This document shows positions 16,519-25,225 of a stretch of 64,000 nucleotides of DNA, in pieces. The stretch comes from Crocosphaera chwakensis CCY0110 (lineage in GTDB: Bacteria > Cyanobacteriota > Cyanobacteriia > Cyanobacteriales > Microcystaceae): positions 1 to 64,000 of the forward strand of contig NZ_AAXW01000025.1 in the NCBI RefSeq assembly GCF_000169335.1. Direction: 5' to 3'. The position numbers and the translations under genes were made by a program. Position 1 is the stretch's first letter. Every line of letters starts with the position of its first letter. Below the pieces are notes generated by a model. It was not told where the DNA came from and searched no databases. It saw nothing but the letters and a program-made list of their open reading frames with translations.

Positions 16519-18855
16519 GTGAAACAGTATCATGATCCGCTTATAATCAGTGGAGTGTTGTTAATGCTCTTCTGCCATGAACCTATAATGGCATCAGAAT
16601 CGTCTAAATCTTTCTTAGACAAGATGGATTATCGGGAAATCGGCAAAGAGAAACCAGAGCAAAAAAACGAGAGTTTTCCTCAAACCCAGTTCCTGTTTGA
16701 AAAAGTTAGTGCTAAGCTACCAGAGTTAGACACAAAAAGCGATAATAAGCAAGTCTCTGTTATGGCTTCAGAATGGTCTGAGGAGCAATCAACTGATCCC
16801 TTTATCGCTCAAATTCCTAACTATTCCCCTGCTCCTCCCACGTATTCCCCACCTTCAGAACAAATCTATCAAGCTCCTACCCCTAACCCCCCTTCTGGCC
16901 CGATGAGCGAGTCAGAAGTGCTAGTTCCTAACCCTGAAGTTATCATCAAGTCTAACGGGAGTTCTATTCCCGATAGCTTACAACCCACCATGCCCGTAGC
17001 CCCTACATTGCCACGGGCGATCGCTCCACCGGTGGGAGATATGGCTATCTCTAATATCAATGCAGGAGCATCTGAAATCGATTTAGGTAGTAGTGCTATT
17101 GTGCCACGACTGGTACTTAGAGAAGCGCCGGCCAGAGAAGTTCTAGCGGTATTAGCCCGTTTTGCTGGAGTCAATTTGGTATTTACTGATACCCCTGGGG
17201 GTGGCCAAGGTCAAGCACAGGGACAAACCGCAACGGAACCGACGGTATCTTTAGATTTAGAAAATGAACCCGTCGAAGATGTCTTTAACTCGGTGTTGAT
17301 GATTTCGGGACTACAAGCTAACCGTCGAGGCCGCACCGTATTTGTTGGTTCTCGCTTGCCTCAAGCAGCCCGTAACTTAGTCAGTCGTACCCTGCGCCTT
17401 AACCAAGTAAAATCCGCTAACGCAGGGGTATTTTTAGCCTCCCAAGGGGCGGAATTTCAGCGCTTAGTGACTCAAACCGAAGACATTATCGATCCCTTAA
17501 CTCAAAGGGTGGTAGGACGTAGAGAACTGCCTAGTACCCTCGAATCTTTGACCTCCGAAGCCGACGAGGGGTCAACCGGTGCGATGTTACTTAAGGGGTT
17601 AACCGTTTCTTCTGATGATCGTCTCAATACTGTCACTTTAGTAGGAGAACCCCGTGATGTCCAAGTGGCCACATCCCTCTTGACTCAAATGGATGCCCGT
17701 CGTCGTCAAGTGGCCGTTAACGTCAAGGTAGTTGATGTCACCCTAACTAACGATCAATCCTTTAGTAGTAATTTTTCCTTTGGTTCTGGGGATGCCTTTA
17801 TTGTTCAAGACGATGGGGCTGCAGTGCTAAGATTTGGGGGCTTTAGCCCTGCTAGCGGTGACGATATCAACAATGGGCCGAGTCGGGTGATTGATCCCCC
17901 TGTCATTAATAACCCCTTACTCGACGGTAATACCTTTATTGATTTTGATCGCTCTATTATTGCTCCAGGACAAGGGGGCGGAACTCTGTTTCTCGACGAT
18001 GCAGGAAACTTAATTCGTCTGTCTAGCGATGCACAATTTTTTGGACGGGTGGCTGGTGTTTCTATGGACCCTACTCTTGCGGGGATTACTGATATTACCC
18101 CCGGCGAACCAGATACGTTTGAGAGAACCGTTGAGGACGGAATTATTACCACCACCGTCACTCCCGGAAGCATCGCAACAGCCGAGGCAGGTCTTCCTAG
18201 TTTCTTCCAATTTCCTAGACGCTTCTTAGCCCAAATTGAAACCAATATCCAAAGTGGTAACGCTAAGATTTTGACTGATCCAACTCTCGTGGTTCAAGAA
18301 GGACAAGAAGCAACAGTAAAATTAACTCAAAAGGTGATTGAAAACATCACCACTCAAGTTGACCCCCTCAGTGGTGTACGGACAACAACCCCAGTTTTAC
18401 AAGATGCAGGGTTAACTTTAGCCATTAACGTCGATAAAATTGATGATAACGGTTATATTAATCTCACCGTTAGTCCCACCATTGCTGCCGTCGGGGATGT
18501 TCAAGCCTTTGATGCTGGAGCTGATGGAGGTACGAATAACCTCTTCCTTTTAAACCGTCGAGAATTGAGTTCAGGTTTAATTCGTCTTAGGGATGGTCAG
18601 ACTTTAATCCTATCGGGCATTATTAGTGAATCGGATCAGTCTACTACCAGTAAAGTTCCTTTATTGGGAGATATTCCTTTGCTTGGGGCTTTATTTAGAA
18701 GTCAAACGGATACGTCTCAACGTACTGAGGTTATTGTCTTATTAACCCCTCAAATTCTCCACGATAACGGTCAATGGGGTTACAACTATCAACCTGGACG
18801 AGGAACGGCTGATGTTCTACGGGATCAAGGTTTCCCTGTTCAGTTAATTCCTTAA
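16519..18855 (+). CDS. pilQ: Type IV pilus secretin PilQ
   Basis: The outer-membrane channel through which the pilus passes. A hydrophobic N-terminal segment (about 9-25) acts as a secretion signal. A Pro-rich linker (about 95-165) is followed by the secretin/TonB short N-terminal domain (RLVLREAPAREVLAVLARFAGVNL) and secretin N repeats. The C-terminal secretin core contains NAKILTDPTLVVQEGQ and LIRLRDGQTLILSGI, then KVPLLGDIPLLGALF, and ends VIVLLTPQIL. The 778 residues match cyanobacterial PilQ. The GTG start has a good AAGGAG upstream. A strong terminator follows the stop, closing the pilMNOQ operon. Confidence 0.94.
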   Translation: MKQYHDPLIISGVLLMLFCHEPIMASESSKSFLDKMDYREIGKEKPEQKNESFPQTQFLFEKVSAKLPELDTKSDNKQVSVMASEWSEEQSTDPFIAQIPNYSPAPPTYSPPSEQIYQAPTPNPPSGPMSESEVLVPNPEVIIKSNGSSIPDSLQPTMPVAPTLPRAIAPPVGDMAISNINAGASEIDLGSSAIVPRLVLREAPAREVLAVLARFAGVNLVFTDTPGGGQGQAQGQTATEPTVSLDLENEPVEDVFNSVLMISGLQANRRGRTVFVGSRLPQAARNLVSRTLRLNQVKSANAGVFLASQGAEFQRLVTQTEDIIDPLTQRVVGRRELPSTLESLTSEADEGSTGAMLLKGLTVSSDDRLNTVTLVGEPRDVQVATSLLTQMDARRRQVAVNVKVVDVTLTNDQSFSSNFSFGSGDAFIVQDDGAAVLRFGGFSPASGDDINNGPSRVIDPPVINNPLLDGNTFIDFDRSIIAPGQGGGTLFLDDAGNLIRLSSDAQFFGRVAGVSMDPTLAGITDITPGEPDTFERTVEDGIITTTVTPGSIATAEAGLPSFFQFPRRFLAQIETNIQSGNAKILTDPTLVVQEGQEATVKLTQKVIENITTQVDPLSGVRTTTPVLQDAGLTLAINVDKIDDNGYINLTVSPTIAAVGDVQAFDAGADGGTNNLFLLNRRELSSGLIRLRDGQTLILSGIISESDQSTTSKVPLLGDIPLLGALFRSQTDTSQRTEVIVLLTPQILHDNGQWGYNYQPGRGTADVLRDQGFPVQLIP

Positions 18856-18892
18856 TTGAACAGTAAAAAGTGACCACAAAATTTGATATCTT

Positions 18893-18926
18893 ATAGGGGT
18901 CAACGGTAGTTGATCCCTATTTTTTT
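18893..18926 (+). terminator. Rho-independent terminator after pilQ
   Basis: A 12-bp stem, ATAGGGGTCAAC (18893-18904) with GTTGATCCCTAT (18909-18920), one G-T pair, a 4-nt loop, then T residues through 18926. The next gene's ATG begins at 18927, directly after the T-run. Confidence 0.9.
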
Positions 18927-19736
18927 ATGAATGATATTGATAATTCTCATAATCAATCTTTAATTCGTCTCTCTCAAGCTCAATTAAATCTTTTAGAACT
19001 GTGTCCTCCTCAATTTCAACGCCTTTACTTAGAACAGTTAGGTTCACCTGTTAGTCCAGAAGTTCAAGATAATTTACTCTGGGGTAATCAATTTCATCAA
19101 TTAATGCAGCAATATTTTTTAAAGTTACCTCTAGATTCAATTTTAGAAGTTAATCCAAACTTAAAAAATATCATTGAAGCTTTATTACAAGGCGTTAATG
19201 AACAACATAATCTTAATGCTGAGTCTTGGACAGAAGCAGAACATTATCGTGCTTTAGAGAAGGGAAATTATTTATTAAGTGTCATTTATGATTTACTTAT
19301 TATTAATGAAAATCAAGCAGAGATTTTAGACTGGAAAACTTATTTAAAACCTCAAAATAAGAAAAAATTAGAAAATAATTGGCAAACTAAATTATACTTA
19401 TATCTGTTAGCAGAAACTTCTGATTATTTTCCTGAACAAATTTCTATGACTTATTGGTTTGTTAAAATACCCCATGAACCTCAATTTTTAAGATTTGAAT
19501 ATAATCAACAGTTACATCATCAAACAACTCTAGAATTAGAAAACTTATTAAGTGATTTAGATAATTATTTATTAGATTATCATCAAAGTAATCTTGATTT
19601 TCCTCATCGTAAAACTTGTGAAGATAATTGCCCATATTACCAGTTATTTTTCTCCGACATAATAAATTTGAATGAAACAGAAGAAAACAGTAATTTATTC
19701 TCAATAATCGATGAAATAGAAGAAGTTAGTATTTAA
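18927..19736 (+). CDS. RecB-like PD-(D/E)XK nuclease family protein
   Basis: A 269-residue single-domain nuclease of the RecB/AddB exonuclease family (also the fold of Cas4). The motifs are in order: LSQAQLNLLELCPPQFQRLYL with Cys26, GNQFHQLMQQ with His57, Asp122, the catalytic DWKT (Asp135, Lys137), QTKLYLYLLAE (Gln153, Tyr157), and a C-terminal CEDNC pair. The full set for metal binding and cleavage is present. Three Cys are visible in these regions, so an iron-sulphur cluster of the four-Cys kind is doubtful. No helicase or CRISPR genes are adjacent. The ATG sits at the end of the pilQ terminator T-run and lacks a free Shine-Dalgarno, so the real start might be slightly different. Confidence 0.82.
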   Translation: MNDIDNSHNQSLIRLSQAQLNLLELCPPQFQRLYLEQLGSPVSPEVQDNLLWGNQFHQLMQQYFLKLPLDSILEVNPNLKNIIEALLQGVNEQHNLNAESWTEAEHYRALEKGNYLLSVIYDLLIINENQAEILDWKTYLKPQNKKKLENNWQTKLYLYLLAETSDYFPEQISMTYWFVKIPHEPQFLRFEYNQQLHHQTTLELENLLSDLDNYLLDYHQSNLDFPHRKTCEDNCPYYQLFFSDIINLNETEENSNLFSIIDEIEEVSI

Positions 19737-19839
19737 TAATAAAGATGCTCAAAATTAGTAAAGTAACAATTTTTTTAAGTCAATCTTAATCTTAGGAAAG
19801 GCTTGAGACGTAATGTTTCCTTATAAATATTCAGTAATA

Positions 19840-19947
19840 ATACCAAATCCGCTTATTTTAGTAGAGTAACGTTTTTTCTCCCCACTCCCTGCTCCCTGCT
19901 CCCTGCTCCGAAAGTTAATACTATACTATCTAAAGCGGATCTAGTAT
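19840..19947. mobile_element. MITE-like inverted-repeat element with CTCCCTG tandem repeat
   Basis: The 392-bp gap between the nuclease gene and the antitoxin gene holds this 108-bp element. The left arm, ATACCAAATCCGCTTA (19840-19855), is an imperfect inverted copy of the right arm, TAAAGCGGATCTAGTAT (19931-19947). Between them lie three exact tandem CTCCCTG heptamers plus a partial one (19885-19909). There is no ORF. The arrangement resembles small non-autonomous elements and short tandem repeats common in cyanobacteria. The rest of the gap shows nothing I can name. Confidence 0.6.
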
Positions 19948-20128
19948 AAGATTCCAGAGTTAACCAGTTGGTGCCATTCATCTATCGACCATTTATAAAT
20001 AATTGAAGTCATTTTTATTAATTAATCCTTAGAATTAATTATAAACAATAAATTAGAACTTGCAAATAGTATCAGGTGCAGTAGTGTTTATAGTCTTCAT
20101 AGTTTCAATAGTTAAATTAATATTTTAA

Positions 20129-21211
20129 TTAATTATCTATCCAATTAGTCAAATAAGGACTAACTTTAACTAAATATTTACGTAAATTTTTATAATCAAC
20201 TAATTTTTCATCCTGAAGTCGACCTAATATTATTCCAGGATGTCTTTGTTGACTTTTAGCAAAATCAGTAATTGCTTTTCCTGAAAATTTAGATTTATTT
20301 TCTCTAACAAATGTTTCAAAAGCGTCAGAATCGATTAGCCAATTTTTAGCTAGTGTATTTGCTTCTAATTCTTCTTGATTATTTTCTAGTTTTGTTAAAT
20401 CATCCAAATAAATTCCTTGATGTCCTGCAAAAATATGTCCAATTTCGTGGATCAAAGTAAACCAAAAAGAATCAATGCGATTGTATCTTAATGTAAGTGC
20501 AATCACAGGATGATTGTTAACGTAAAATGCTGATCCATCAAGATAGGTTTTATTAAGATGAGGAACAATAATAAAATAAATTCCTAACTCTTCTAATATA
20601 TTTGGAATTTTAGCAATCGTTTCTTCTTTTTCTGCACAAGCAAGAATACTAGAAATTGCTTGTTTGAACTCTTCAAGACCAAAGTCGGCAATTTGATATT
20701 CTTTAACTAAAAATTCAACTCTTTTTTTCCAAGCAACTAGAGATATGTATTTAGGATTTAAGTTATAGTTATGACGAAAATTAGCACCTAAAATTGGTTC
20801 TTGTGAAGGGTCATTAATTCCTAAAAAATCACAAATTTCTTGTTCTAATTCATCTAAAGAGTCAGTGGGTTTAATCCATTGACGTTTAATTAATTCAGCA
20901 ACAGGAGCAATAGTATATAAACGACTCCGACGCTGAATATCAGAGTCGTCTTTTTGCTTTTTTGCTAAAAAAAGCTGATAATTAGCTTCTAAGTTTTGCC
21001 AGAATTTTGCTGATGTTCCGAATGCTTTCGATAATTCTATTGCCGTTTCTGGTGTAATTTGTTTCGTTCCTTTAATGATTTCGTTAATCACTTGAGGAGG
21101 ACGATTCATAATATTTGCCAAATCTTTTTGAGTCCATCCACGAGCATCTAATTCTCGTTTAAGAATTCGTCCAGGTGGACTAACTCGTGCCGCTTTTAAA
21201 TTGTTACCCAT
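20129..21211 (-). CDS. HigA-type antitoxin fused to ImmA/IrrE-like metalloprotease domain
   Basis: A 360-residue protein. The N-terminal HTH of the XRE/HigA kind (about 10-70: PPGRILKRELDARGWTQKDLANIMNRP) is the DNA-binding and antitoxin part. The C-terminal part, about 150-300, is an ImmA/IrrE-type zinc protease domain with the catalytic HEIGH (His255, Glu256, His259) and a downstream ELEANTLAKNWLI helix that supplies the third ligand. Such proteins pair with HigB toxins, and the protease part may regulate antitoxin stability or cut another regulator. The gene follows the toxin gene by 13 bp, in the toxin-first order typical of higBA. The gene tail lies next to non-coding DNA. Confidence 0.88.
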   Translation of the reverse strand: MGNNLKAARVSPPGRILKRELDARGWTQKDLANIMNRPPQVINEIIKGTKQITPETAIELSKAFGTSAKFWQNLEANYQLFLAKKQKDDSDIQRRSRLYTIAPVAELIKRQWIKPTDSLDELEQEICDFLGINDPSQEPILGANFRHNYNLNPKYISLVAWKKRVEFLVKEYQIADFGLEEFKQAISSILACAEKEETIAKIPNILEELGIYFIIVPHLNKTYLDGSAFYVNNHPVIALTLRYNRIDSFWFTLIHEIGHIFAGHQGIYLDDLTKLENNQEELEANTLAKNWLIDSDAFETFVRENKSKFSGKAITDFAKSQQRHPGIILGRLQDEKLVDYKNLRKYLVKVSPYLTNWIDN

Positions 21212-21224
21212 ACTTCTCCCTCTA

Positions 21225-21542
21225 TTAATGGTAATCTACTATATCAATAATCAAAATATACTTTCCTTGATCATCTTTTTCAATTACCACAATTAAACGC
21301 CATTGATTGTTTAAACGTAAAGAGCGTTGTCTCTCTTTTCCTCTTATTCCTGATAATTTTTCAAACCTCAGTCCTTTTAAAGCATATAAGTCTTGTTCGC
21401 TTTCTGCTGCTTCAATAACTGACATAATGTCAAAGAATTTGTCCACAACATCGGGATATTTGTGAGCATTTTTTTCCTCGGTATAAAGTAACTCTATTTT
21501 TTTCGTTTTAAACTTAAATCTCACAACATTTCCCTCTGTCAT
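21225..21542 (-). CDS. HigB-type (RelE superfamily) toxin
   Basis: A 105-residue protein of the RelE/HigB superfamily, whose members cut mRNA on the ribosome. The C-terminal core, LRFEKLSGIRGKERQRSLRLNNQWRL, followed by a beta-rich IVVIEKDDQGKYILIIDIVDYH, is typical of HigB, with basic residues suited to mRNA contact. It lies immediately upstream of the HigA-like antitoxin gene. The N-terminus is somewhat longer than in minimal HigB. The ATG is preceded by a TATAAT box only about 16 nt away, giving a very short leader. Toxin activity is inferred from family and context. Confidence 0.85.
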   Translation of the reverse strand: MTEGNVVRFKFKTKKIELLYTEEKNAHKYPDVVDKFFDIMSVIEAAESEQDLYALKGLRFEKLSGIRGKERQRSLRLNNQWRLIVVIEKDDQGKYILIIDIVDYH

Positions 21543-21553
21543 GCTGTTTCTTT

Positions 21554-21569
21554 CTGCATTATAATACAG
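21554..21569 (-). promoter_or_regulatory. Promoter -10 and operator palindrome of the toxin-antitoxin operon
   Basis: CTGCATTATAATACAG is a 16-bp palindrome with one mismatched pair. It contains the TATAAT -10 box read on the minus strand (21558-21563), about 16 nt upstream of the toxin ATG. A palindrome over the -10 is where an HTH antitoxin would bind to repress its own operon; that role is inference. Confidence 0.55.
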
Positions 21570-21580
21570 TTAACTTCAGA

Positions 21581-21658
21581 CATAGGGTGAATCGCTTAAT
21601 TAATAATATGACATTTTTGAAAATTAAGCTACTGTCTATCGGTGTAGTCAACCCTATG
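21581..21658. repeat. Nested inverted repeats between toxin operon and ndhA
   Basis: Outer arms CATAGGGT (from 21581) and ACCCTATG (to 21658), and inner arms GCTTAATT (21594-21601) and AATTAAGC (21622-21629), are both perfect. They make a cruciform-type element in the 416-bp divergent gap between higB and ndhA. The remainder of the gap (21660-21958) should hold the ndhA promoter; I see no motif there that I would place with confidence. Confidence 0.5.
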
Positions 21659-21958
21659 CGTAATGGGGAGTTTAGGAATTAGCACCATATATAGGGCTTT
21701 AACTTTTGTAAAATGACTAATTAGCCTGTACTACTACACCAGATATAGAAATCTAAAATTTTTTCTAAATCTTTACAACCAGTATCCTTGAGTCACTCTT
21801 TCTCTAGCGCAATAGTTAAATCAAAAAACCCTAGCACTAGCGTAATACTCAAGACAGAATTTCAGGAATTAACCTAAAACTGACCAACCGATTCTACAGA
21901 CAGCGATATACTAAGCAATGAACATAAGGATATGAACTTATAACCTGTCTTAACTACA

Positions 21959-23077
21959 ATGAACTCAGGAATCGACCTACAAGCAAGTTTTATCGAATCT
22001 CTGAACCAGTTAGGAATACCTAGCGGGGCTGCCAAAGCCTTATGGATTCCTTTTCCTTCCTTTTTAATGATTATCGGCGCAACAGTGGGGGTATTGGTAG
22101 TTGTGTGGCTAGAAAGAAAAATTTCGGCTGCAGCTCAACAACGCATCGGCCCTGAATATGCTGGTCCTTTGGGGGTACTACAACCGGTGGCAGACGGTAT
22201 TAAATTAGTGTTTAAAGAAGACATTATCCCTGCTAAAGCCGATCCTTGGTTATTTACCTTGGGCCCCGTTTTAGTGGTACTTCCGGTCTTCGTATCCTAT
22301 CTAATTGTCCCTTTTGGTCAAAATCTTGTTATCACTGACCTCGATGTGGGGATCTTTTTCTGGATCGCTTTATCGAGTATTGCCCCTATTGGCTTATTAA
22401 TGGCGGGATATGCGTCTAATAATAAGTATTCCCTGTTAGGAGGTTTACGGGCTGCTGCTCAATCTATTAGCTATGAAATTCCTTTGGCGTTGTCTGTCTT
22501 AGCCATTGTCATGATGTCCAATAGCCTTAGTACCATCGATATTGTCGAACAACAGTCAGGATATGGCATTCTAGGCTGGAATATTTGGCGACAACCGGTA
22601 GGCTTTTTCATCTTTTGGATCGCTGCTTTAGCTGAATGCGAGAGACTTCCCTTTGACTTACCCGAAGCAGAAGAAGAAATCGTAGCCGGGTATCAAACCG
22701 AATACGCTGGGATGAAATTTGCACTCTTTTATTTAGGCTCCTACGTTAACTTAGTGTTATCTGCTCTCGTTTTTGCCATCCTATACTTAGGGGGGTGGGA
22801 GTTTCCCGTTCCCTTAGATAAGTTAGCCGGATGGTTAGGGGTGAGTGAAGACAGTTCTTGGTTACAGGTAATTACTGCTTCTTTAGGGATTACCATGACT
22901 GTGTTAAAAGCCTATTTCTTGGTGTTTATTGCGGTTCTTATGCGGTGGACAGTTCCCCGTGTCCGCATTGACCAATTATTAGACTTAGGTTGGAAATTCC
23001 TCTTACCTATCTCTCTGGTGAATCTCTTATTAACGGCTGCCTTGAAATTAGCCTTTCCAATGGCATTCGGTGGTTAA
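21959..23077 (+). CDS. ndhA: NDH-1 subunit A (NdhA)
   Basis: A membrane-arm subunit of the thylakoid NDH-1 complex (complex I ND1 homologue) at the junction with the peripheral arm, close to the plastoquinone-binding site. It serves respiration and cyclic electron flow. The 372 residues and about eight hydrophobic helices are standard. Conserved loops are ERKISAAAQQRIGPEYAGP (about 50-68) and ECERLPFDLPEAEEEIVAGY (about 225-245). First gene of the cyanobacterial ndhA-I-G-E operon; ndhI starts 33 bp later. The ATG gives the expected N-terminus. Confidence 0.97.
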   Translation: MNSGIDLQASFIESLNQLGIPSGAAKALWIPFPSFLMIIGATVGVLVVVWLERKISAAAQQRIGPEYAGPLGVLQPVADGIKLVFKEDIIPAKADPWLFTLGPVLVVLPVFVSYLIVPFGQNLVITDLDVGIFFWIALSSIAPIGLLMAGYASNNKYSLLGGLRAAAQSISYEIPLALSVLAIVMMSNSLSTIDIVEQQSGYGILGWNIWRQPVGFFIFWIAALAECERLPFDLPEAEEEIVAGYQTEYAGMKFALFYLGSYVNLVLSALVFAILYLGGWEFPVPLDKLAGWLGVSEDSSWLQVITASLGITMTVLKAYFLVFIAVLMRWTVPRVRIDQLLDLGWKFLLPISLVNLLLTAALKLAFPMAFGG

Positions 23078-23110
23078 TTTCTGTTGTTAACATATTAGGG
23101 AATAAACATC

Positions 23111-23701
23111 ATGTTTAGCATTCTCAAACAAGTCGGCGATTACGCAAAAGGTACGGTTGAAGCGGCCAAATATATTGGTCAAGGGTTATCTGTAACCTTC
23201 GATCATATGCGTCGTCGTCCCGTTACCGTACAATATCCTTACGAAAAGTTGATCCCCTCAGAAAGATATCGGGGTAGAATTCACTTTGAATTTGACAAGT
23301 GTATCGCTTGTGAAGTGTGTGTTCGTGTCTGCCCCATTAATCTCCCTGTGGTGGATTGGGAATTTAATAAGGACGCGAAAAAGAAAGAACTCAAACACTA
23401 TAGTATTGATTTTGGGGTTTGTATCTTCTGCGGTAATTGTGTGGAATATTGTCCTACCAATTGTTTATCCATGACAGAAGAATATGAATTAGCGGCCTAC
23501 GATCGCCACGAACTCAATTACGATAACGTCGCTTTGGGACGTTTACCTTATAAGGTCACTCAAGACCCAATGGTAACCCCGTTACGAGAGTTAGGCTATT
23601 TACCTAAAGGTGTGATCAGTTCCCATGATTTACCCGAAGGCAGTCAGCGATCGGGTAAACGCCCTGAAGAAATCATTGAAGAAGCAGAAGCCTCTTCCTA
23701 A
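23111..23701 (+). CDS. ndhI: NDH-1 subunit I (NdhI), two 4Fe-4S clusters
   Basis: A peripheral-arm iron-sulphur subunit passing electrons toward plastoquinone in NDH-1. Two ferredoxin-type motifs are complete: CIACEVCVRVCP (about 64-75) and CIFCGNCVEYCP (about 103-114), each CxxCxxCxxxCP. The 196-residue length is normal for cyanobacteria, with a charged C-terminal extension after about 160. It lies between ndhA and ndhG, in the standard order. The ATG follows a weak purine stretch. Confidence 0.97.
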   Translation: MFSILKQVGDYAKGTVEAAKYIGQGLSVTFDHMRRRPVTVQYPYEKLIPSERYRGRIHFEFDKCIACEVCVRVCPINLPVVDWEFNKDAKKKELKHYSIDFGVCIFCGNCVEYCPTNCLSMTEEYELAAYDRHELNYDNVALGRLPYKVTQDPMVTPLRELGYLPKGVISSHDLPEGSQRSGKRPEEIIEEAEASS

Positions 23702-23793
23702 ACTAAGGATAGTTGGTGAGAAATTATTAATTTTCCATCAACTATTCACGATTCGCTCTCAAGGATTAAGTAAGAAAAGGAGTATCAATTAAC

Positions 23794-24420
23794 GTGAATT
23801 TAGCTGAGGGAGTTCAAGTTATTTCGTTTGCCATCTTAGCAGCCTTAGTAATCATTGCTGCTTTGGGTGTGGTGTTATTGGAAAATATTGTTTATTCTGC
23901 CTTCTTATTAGGTGGTGTGTTTATCAGTATTTCAGGTATTTATATTTTATTAAATGCTGATTTTGTGGCCGCTGCACAGGTATTAATTTATGTGGGTGCA
24001 GTGAATGTTTTAATCTTGTTTGCTATCATGTTGGTCAATAAAAAACAAGATTATTCAAACTTACCCGGACGATGGCTCAAAAGATCGGCAACTGCTTTAG
24101 TGTGTGGGGGACTATTCGCTTTATTAGCGACTATGGTTTTGATTACCCCTTGGTCTTTAGAAACTAATGCACCTGGATTAATTGAAAATACAGTTGTCGA
24201 AATTGGTAAACATTTCTTTAGTGATTTTCTCTTACCGTTTGAATTGGCTTCTGTTCTCTTATTAATGGCAATGGTAGGAGCAATTGTTTTAGCTCGTCGT
24301 GACTTTATTCCTGATACATTACCTACAGAAGACGGGGTAGTCACTTCGTTGCAGTTACCTGAACGTTTAAGTGAATTAGAATCAAGGCAATTGTCTTCTT
24401 CTAAATCACCAAATTCCTAG
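23794..24420 (+). CDS. ndhG: NDH-1 subunit G (NdhG, ND6-like)
   Basis: A membrane-arm subunit of NDH-1, homologous to ND6, with five hydrophobic helices (first about 5-25, then AALGVVLLENIVYSAFLLGG and AAQVLIYVGAVNVLILFAIM, which is the hallmark helix with the pi-bulge region). 208 residues. The start is GTG at 23794, supported by AAAAGGAG upstream, though the spacing (about 11 nt) is long. It sits 92 bp after ndhI and 44 bp before ndhE in the operon. Confidence 0.95.
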   Translation: MNLAEGVQVISFAILAALVIIAALGVVLLENIVYSAFLLGGVFISISGIYILLNADFVAAAQVLIYVGAVNVLILFAIMLVNKKQDYSNLPGRWLKRSATALVCGGLFALLATMVLITPWSLETNAPGLIENTVVEIGKHFFSDFLLPFELASVLLLMAMVGAIVLARRDFIPDTLPTEDGVVTSLQLPERLSELESRQLSSSKSPNS

Positions 24421-24464
24421 AAAGTGAAAATTTACTGTTAGTTTTTGTCTAAGATTGAGGTGTT

Positions 24465-24776
24465 ATGGAAATACAATTAGAGTTCTGTTTATTACTAGCT
24501 GCAGCCCTTTTCTGTATTGGAATTTATGGTTTAGTCATTAGTCGTAATGCGGTACGAGTTTTAATGTCTATTGAATTGCTGTTAAATGCGGTTAATCTTA
24601 ACTTAATGGGATTTTCTAATTTTCTTGATCCTGTTGGTATTAAAGGTCAAATTTTTACCGTGTTTGTTATTACTGTGGCAGCAGCAGAGGCAGCAGTAGG
24701 TTTAGCTATTGTTTTGACTATTTATCGTAACCGTGAAACAACAGATATGGAACAATTTAATCTGTTGAAATGGTAA
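24465..24776 (+). CDS. ndhE: NDH-1 subunit E (NdhE, ND4L-like)
   Basis: A 103-residue membrane-arm subunit of NDH-1, homologous to ND4L, with three helices. It has the conserved MSIELLLNAVNLNLMGF segment with its membrane Glu and VITVAAAEAAVGLAIVLTIYR with the second membrane Glu; both take part in proton translocation in complex I. It is the last gene of ndhA-I-G-E and is followed by a clear terminator. Confidence 0.97.
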   Translation: MEIQLEFCLLLAAALFCIGIYGLVISRNAVRVLMSIELLLNAVNLNLMGFSNFLDPVGIKGQIFTVFVITVAAAEAAVGLAIVLTIYRNRETTDMEQFNLLKW

Positions 24777-24800
24777 ATAAATAAGCATACTTTTCTATTT

Positions 24801-24837
24801 CATCCGATAAAATATATTTTGTCGGGTGATTTTTTTG
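24801..24837 (+). terminator. Rho-independent terminator of the ndhAIGE operon
   Basis: CATCCGATAAAAT (24801-24813) pairs with ATTTTGTCGGGTG (24816-24828), with G-T pairs, and is followed by a run of T (24830-24836), 25 bp after the ndhE stop. Confidence 0.85.
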
Positions 24838-25046
24838 ATTCGGGTTTTAAGTTGCTCTTTTAACCAGTTATTATAATTTTAATTTTTCCCGAGAACATAA
24901 AGGATTATTAGCTAAGAAATTATAGAATGAAAACATTCCTAGAAGATTAAGATTTATTTTATAGATTTCTATTTTATAGTGAAGTTAGAATAAAACTATT
25001 CCTGGTTACTGCTTACATTTTAGCATTATGATACTAAAAAAATTCT

Positions 25047-25223
25047 ATGAAACACAGTATTCAAAAGTTCAATCCTGATAAGCTTTATGAAATTGTGGTT
25101 AGTGCCTGTTTTTGTATTAAAGCAAAATCATCTGTAGAAGCACAAGAAAAGCTACAAGCCTTGTTAGGAGAAATAGACGCTGATCACTGGGAAGTTGAAA
25201 AAGTCAATGAGGTAGAAAATTAG
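25047..25223 (+). CDS. Small hypothetical protein, first of a two-gene pair
   Basis: A 58-residue acidic protein that I do not recognise: MKHSIQKFNPDKLYEIVVSA at the start, CFCIKAKS in the middle and an acidic DADHWEVEKVNEVEN end. It looks like a small alpha/beta domain. Its stop is 2 bp before the ATG of the next small gene, so they are almost certainly co-translated. No clear Shine-Dalgarno is seen. The paired arrangement of two tiny genes recalls toxin-antitoxin or effector-immunity pairs, but nothing in either sequence proves it. Confidence 0.6.
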   Translation: MKHSIQKFNPDKLYEIVVSACFCIKAKSSVEAQEKLQALLGEIDADHWEVEKVNEVEN

Positions 25224-25225
25224 TA

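Noticed and set aside
17805..18245. Minus-strand 146-codon ORF within pilQ
   Set aside because: The pilQ frame contains strong secretin motifs here; the opposite frame is low-complexity.
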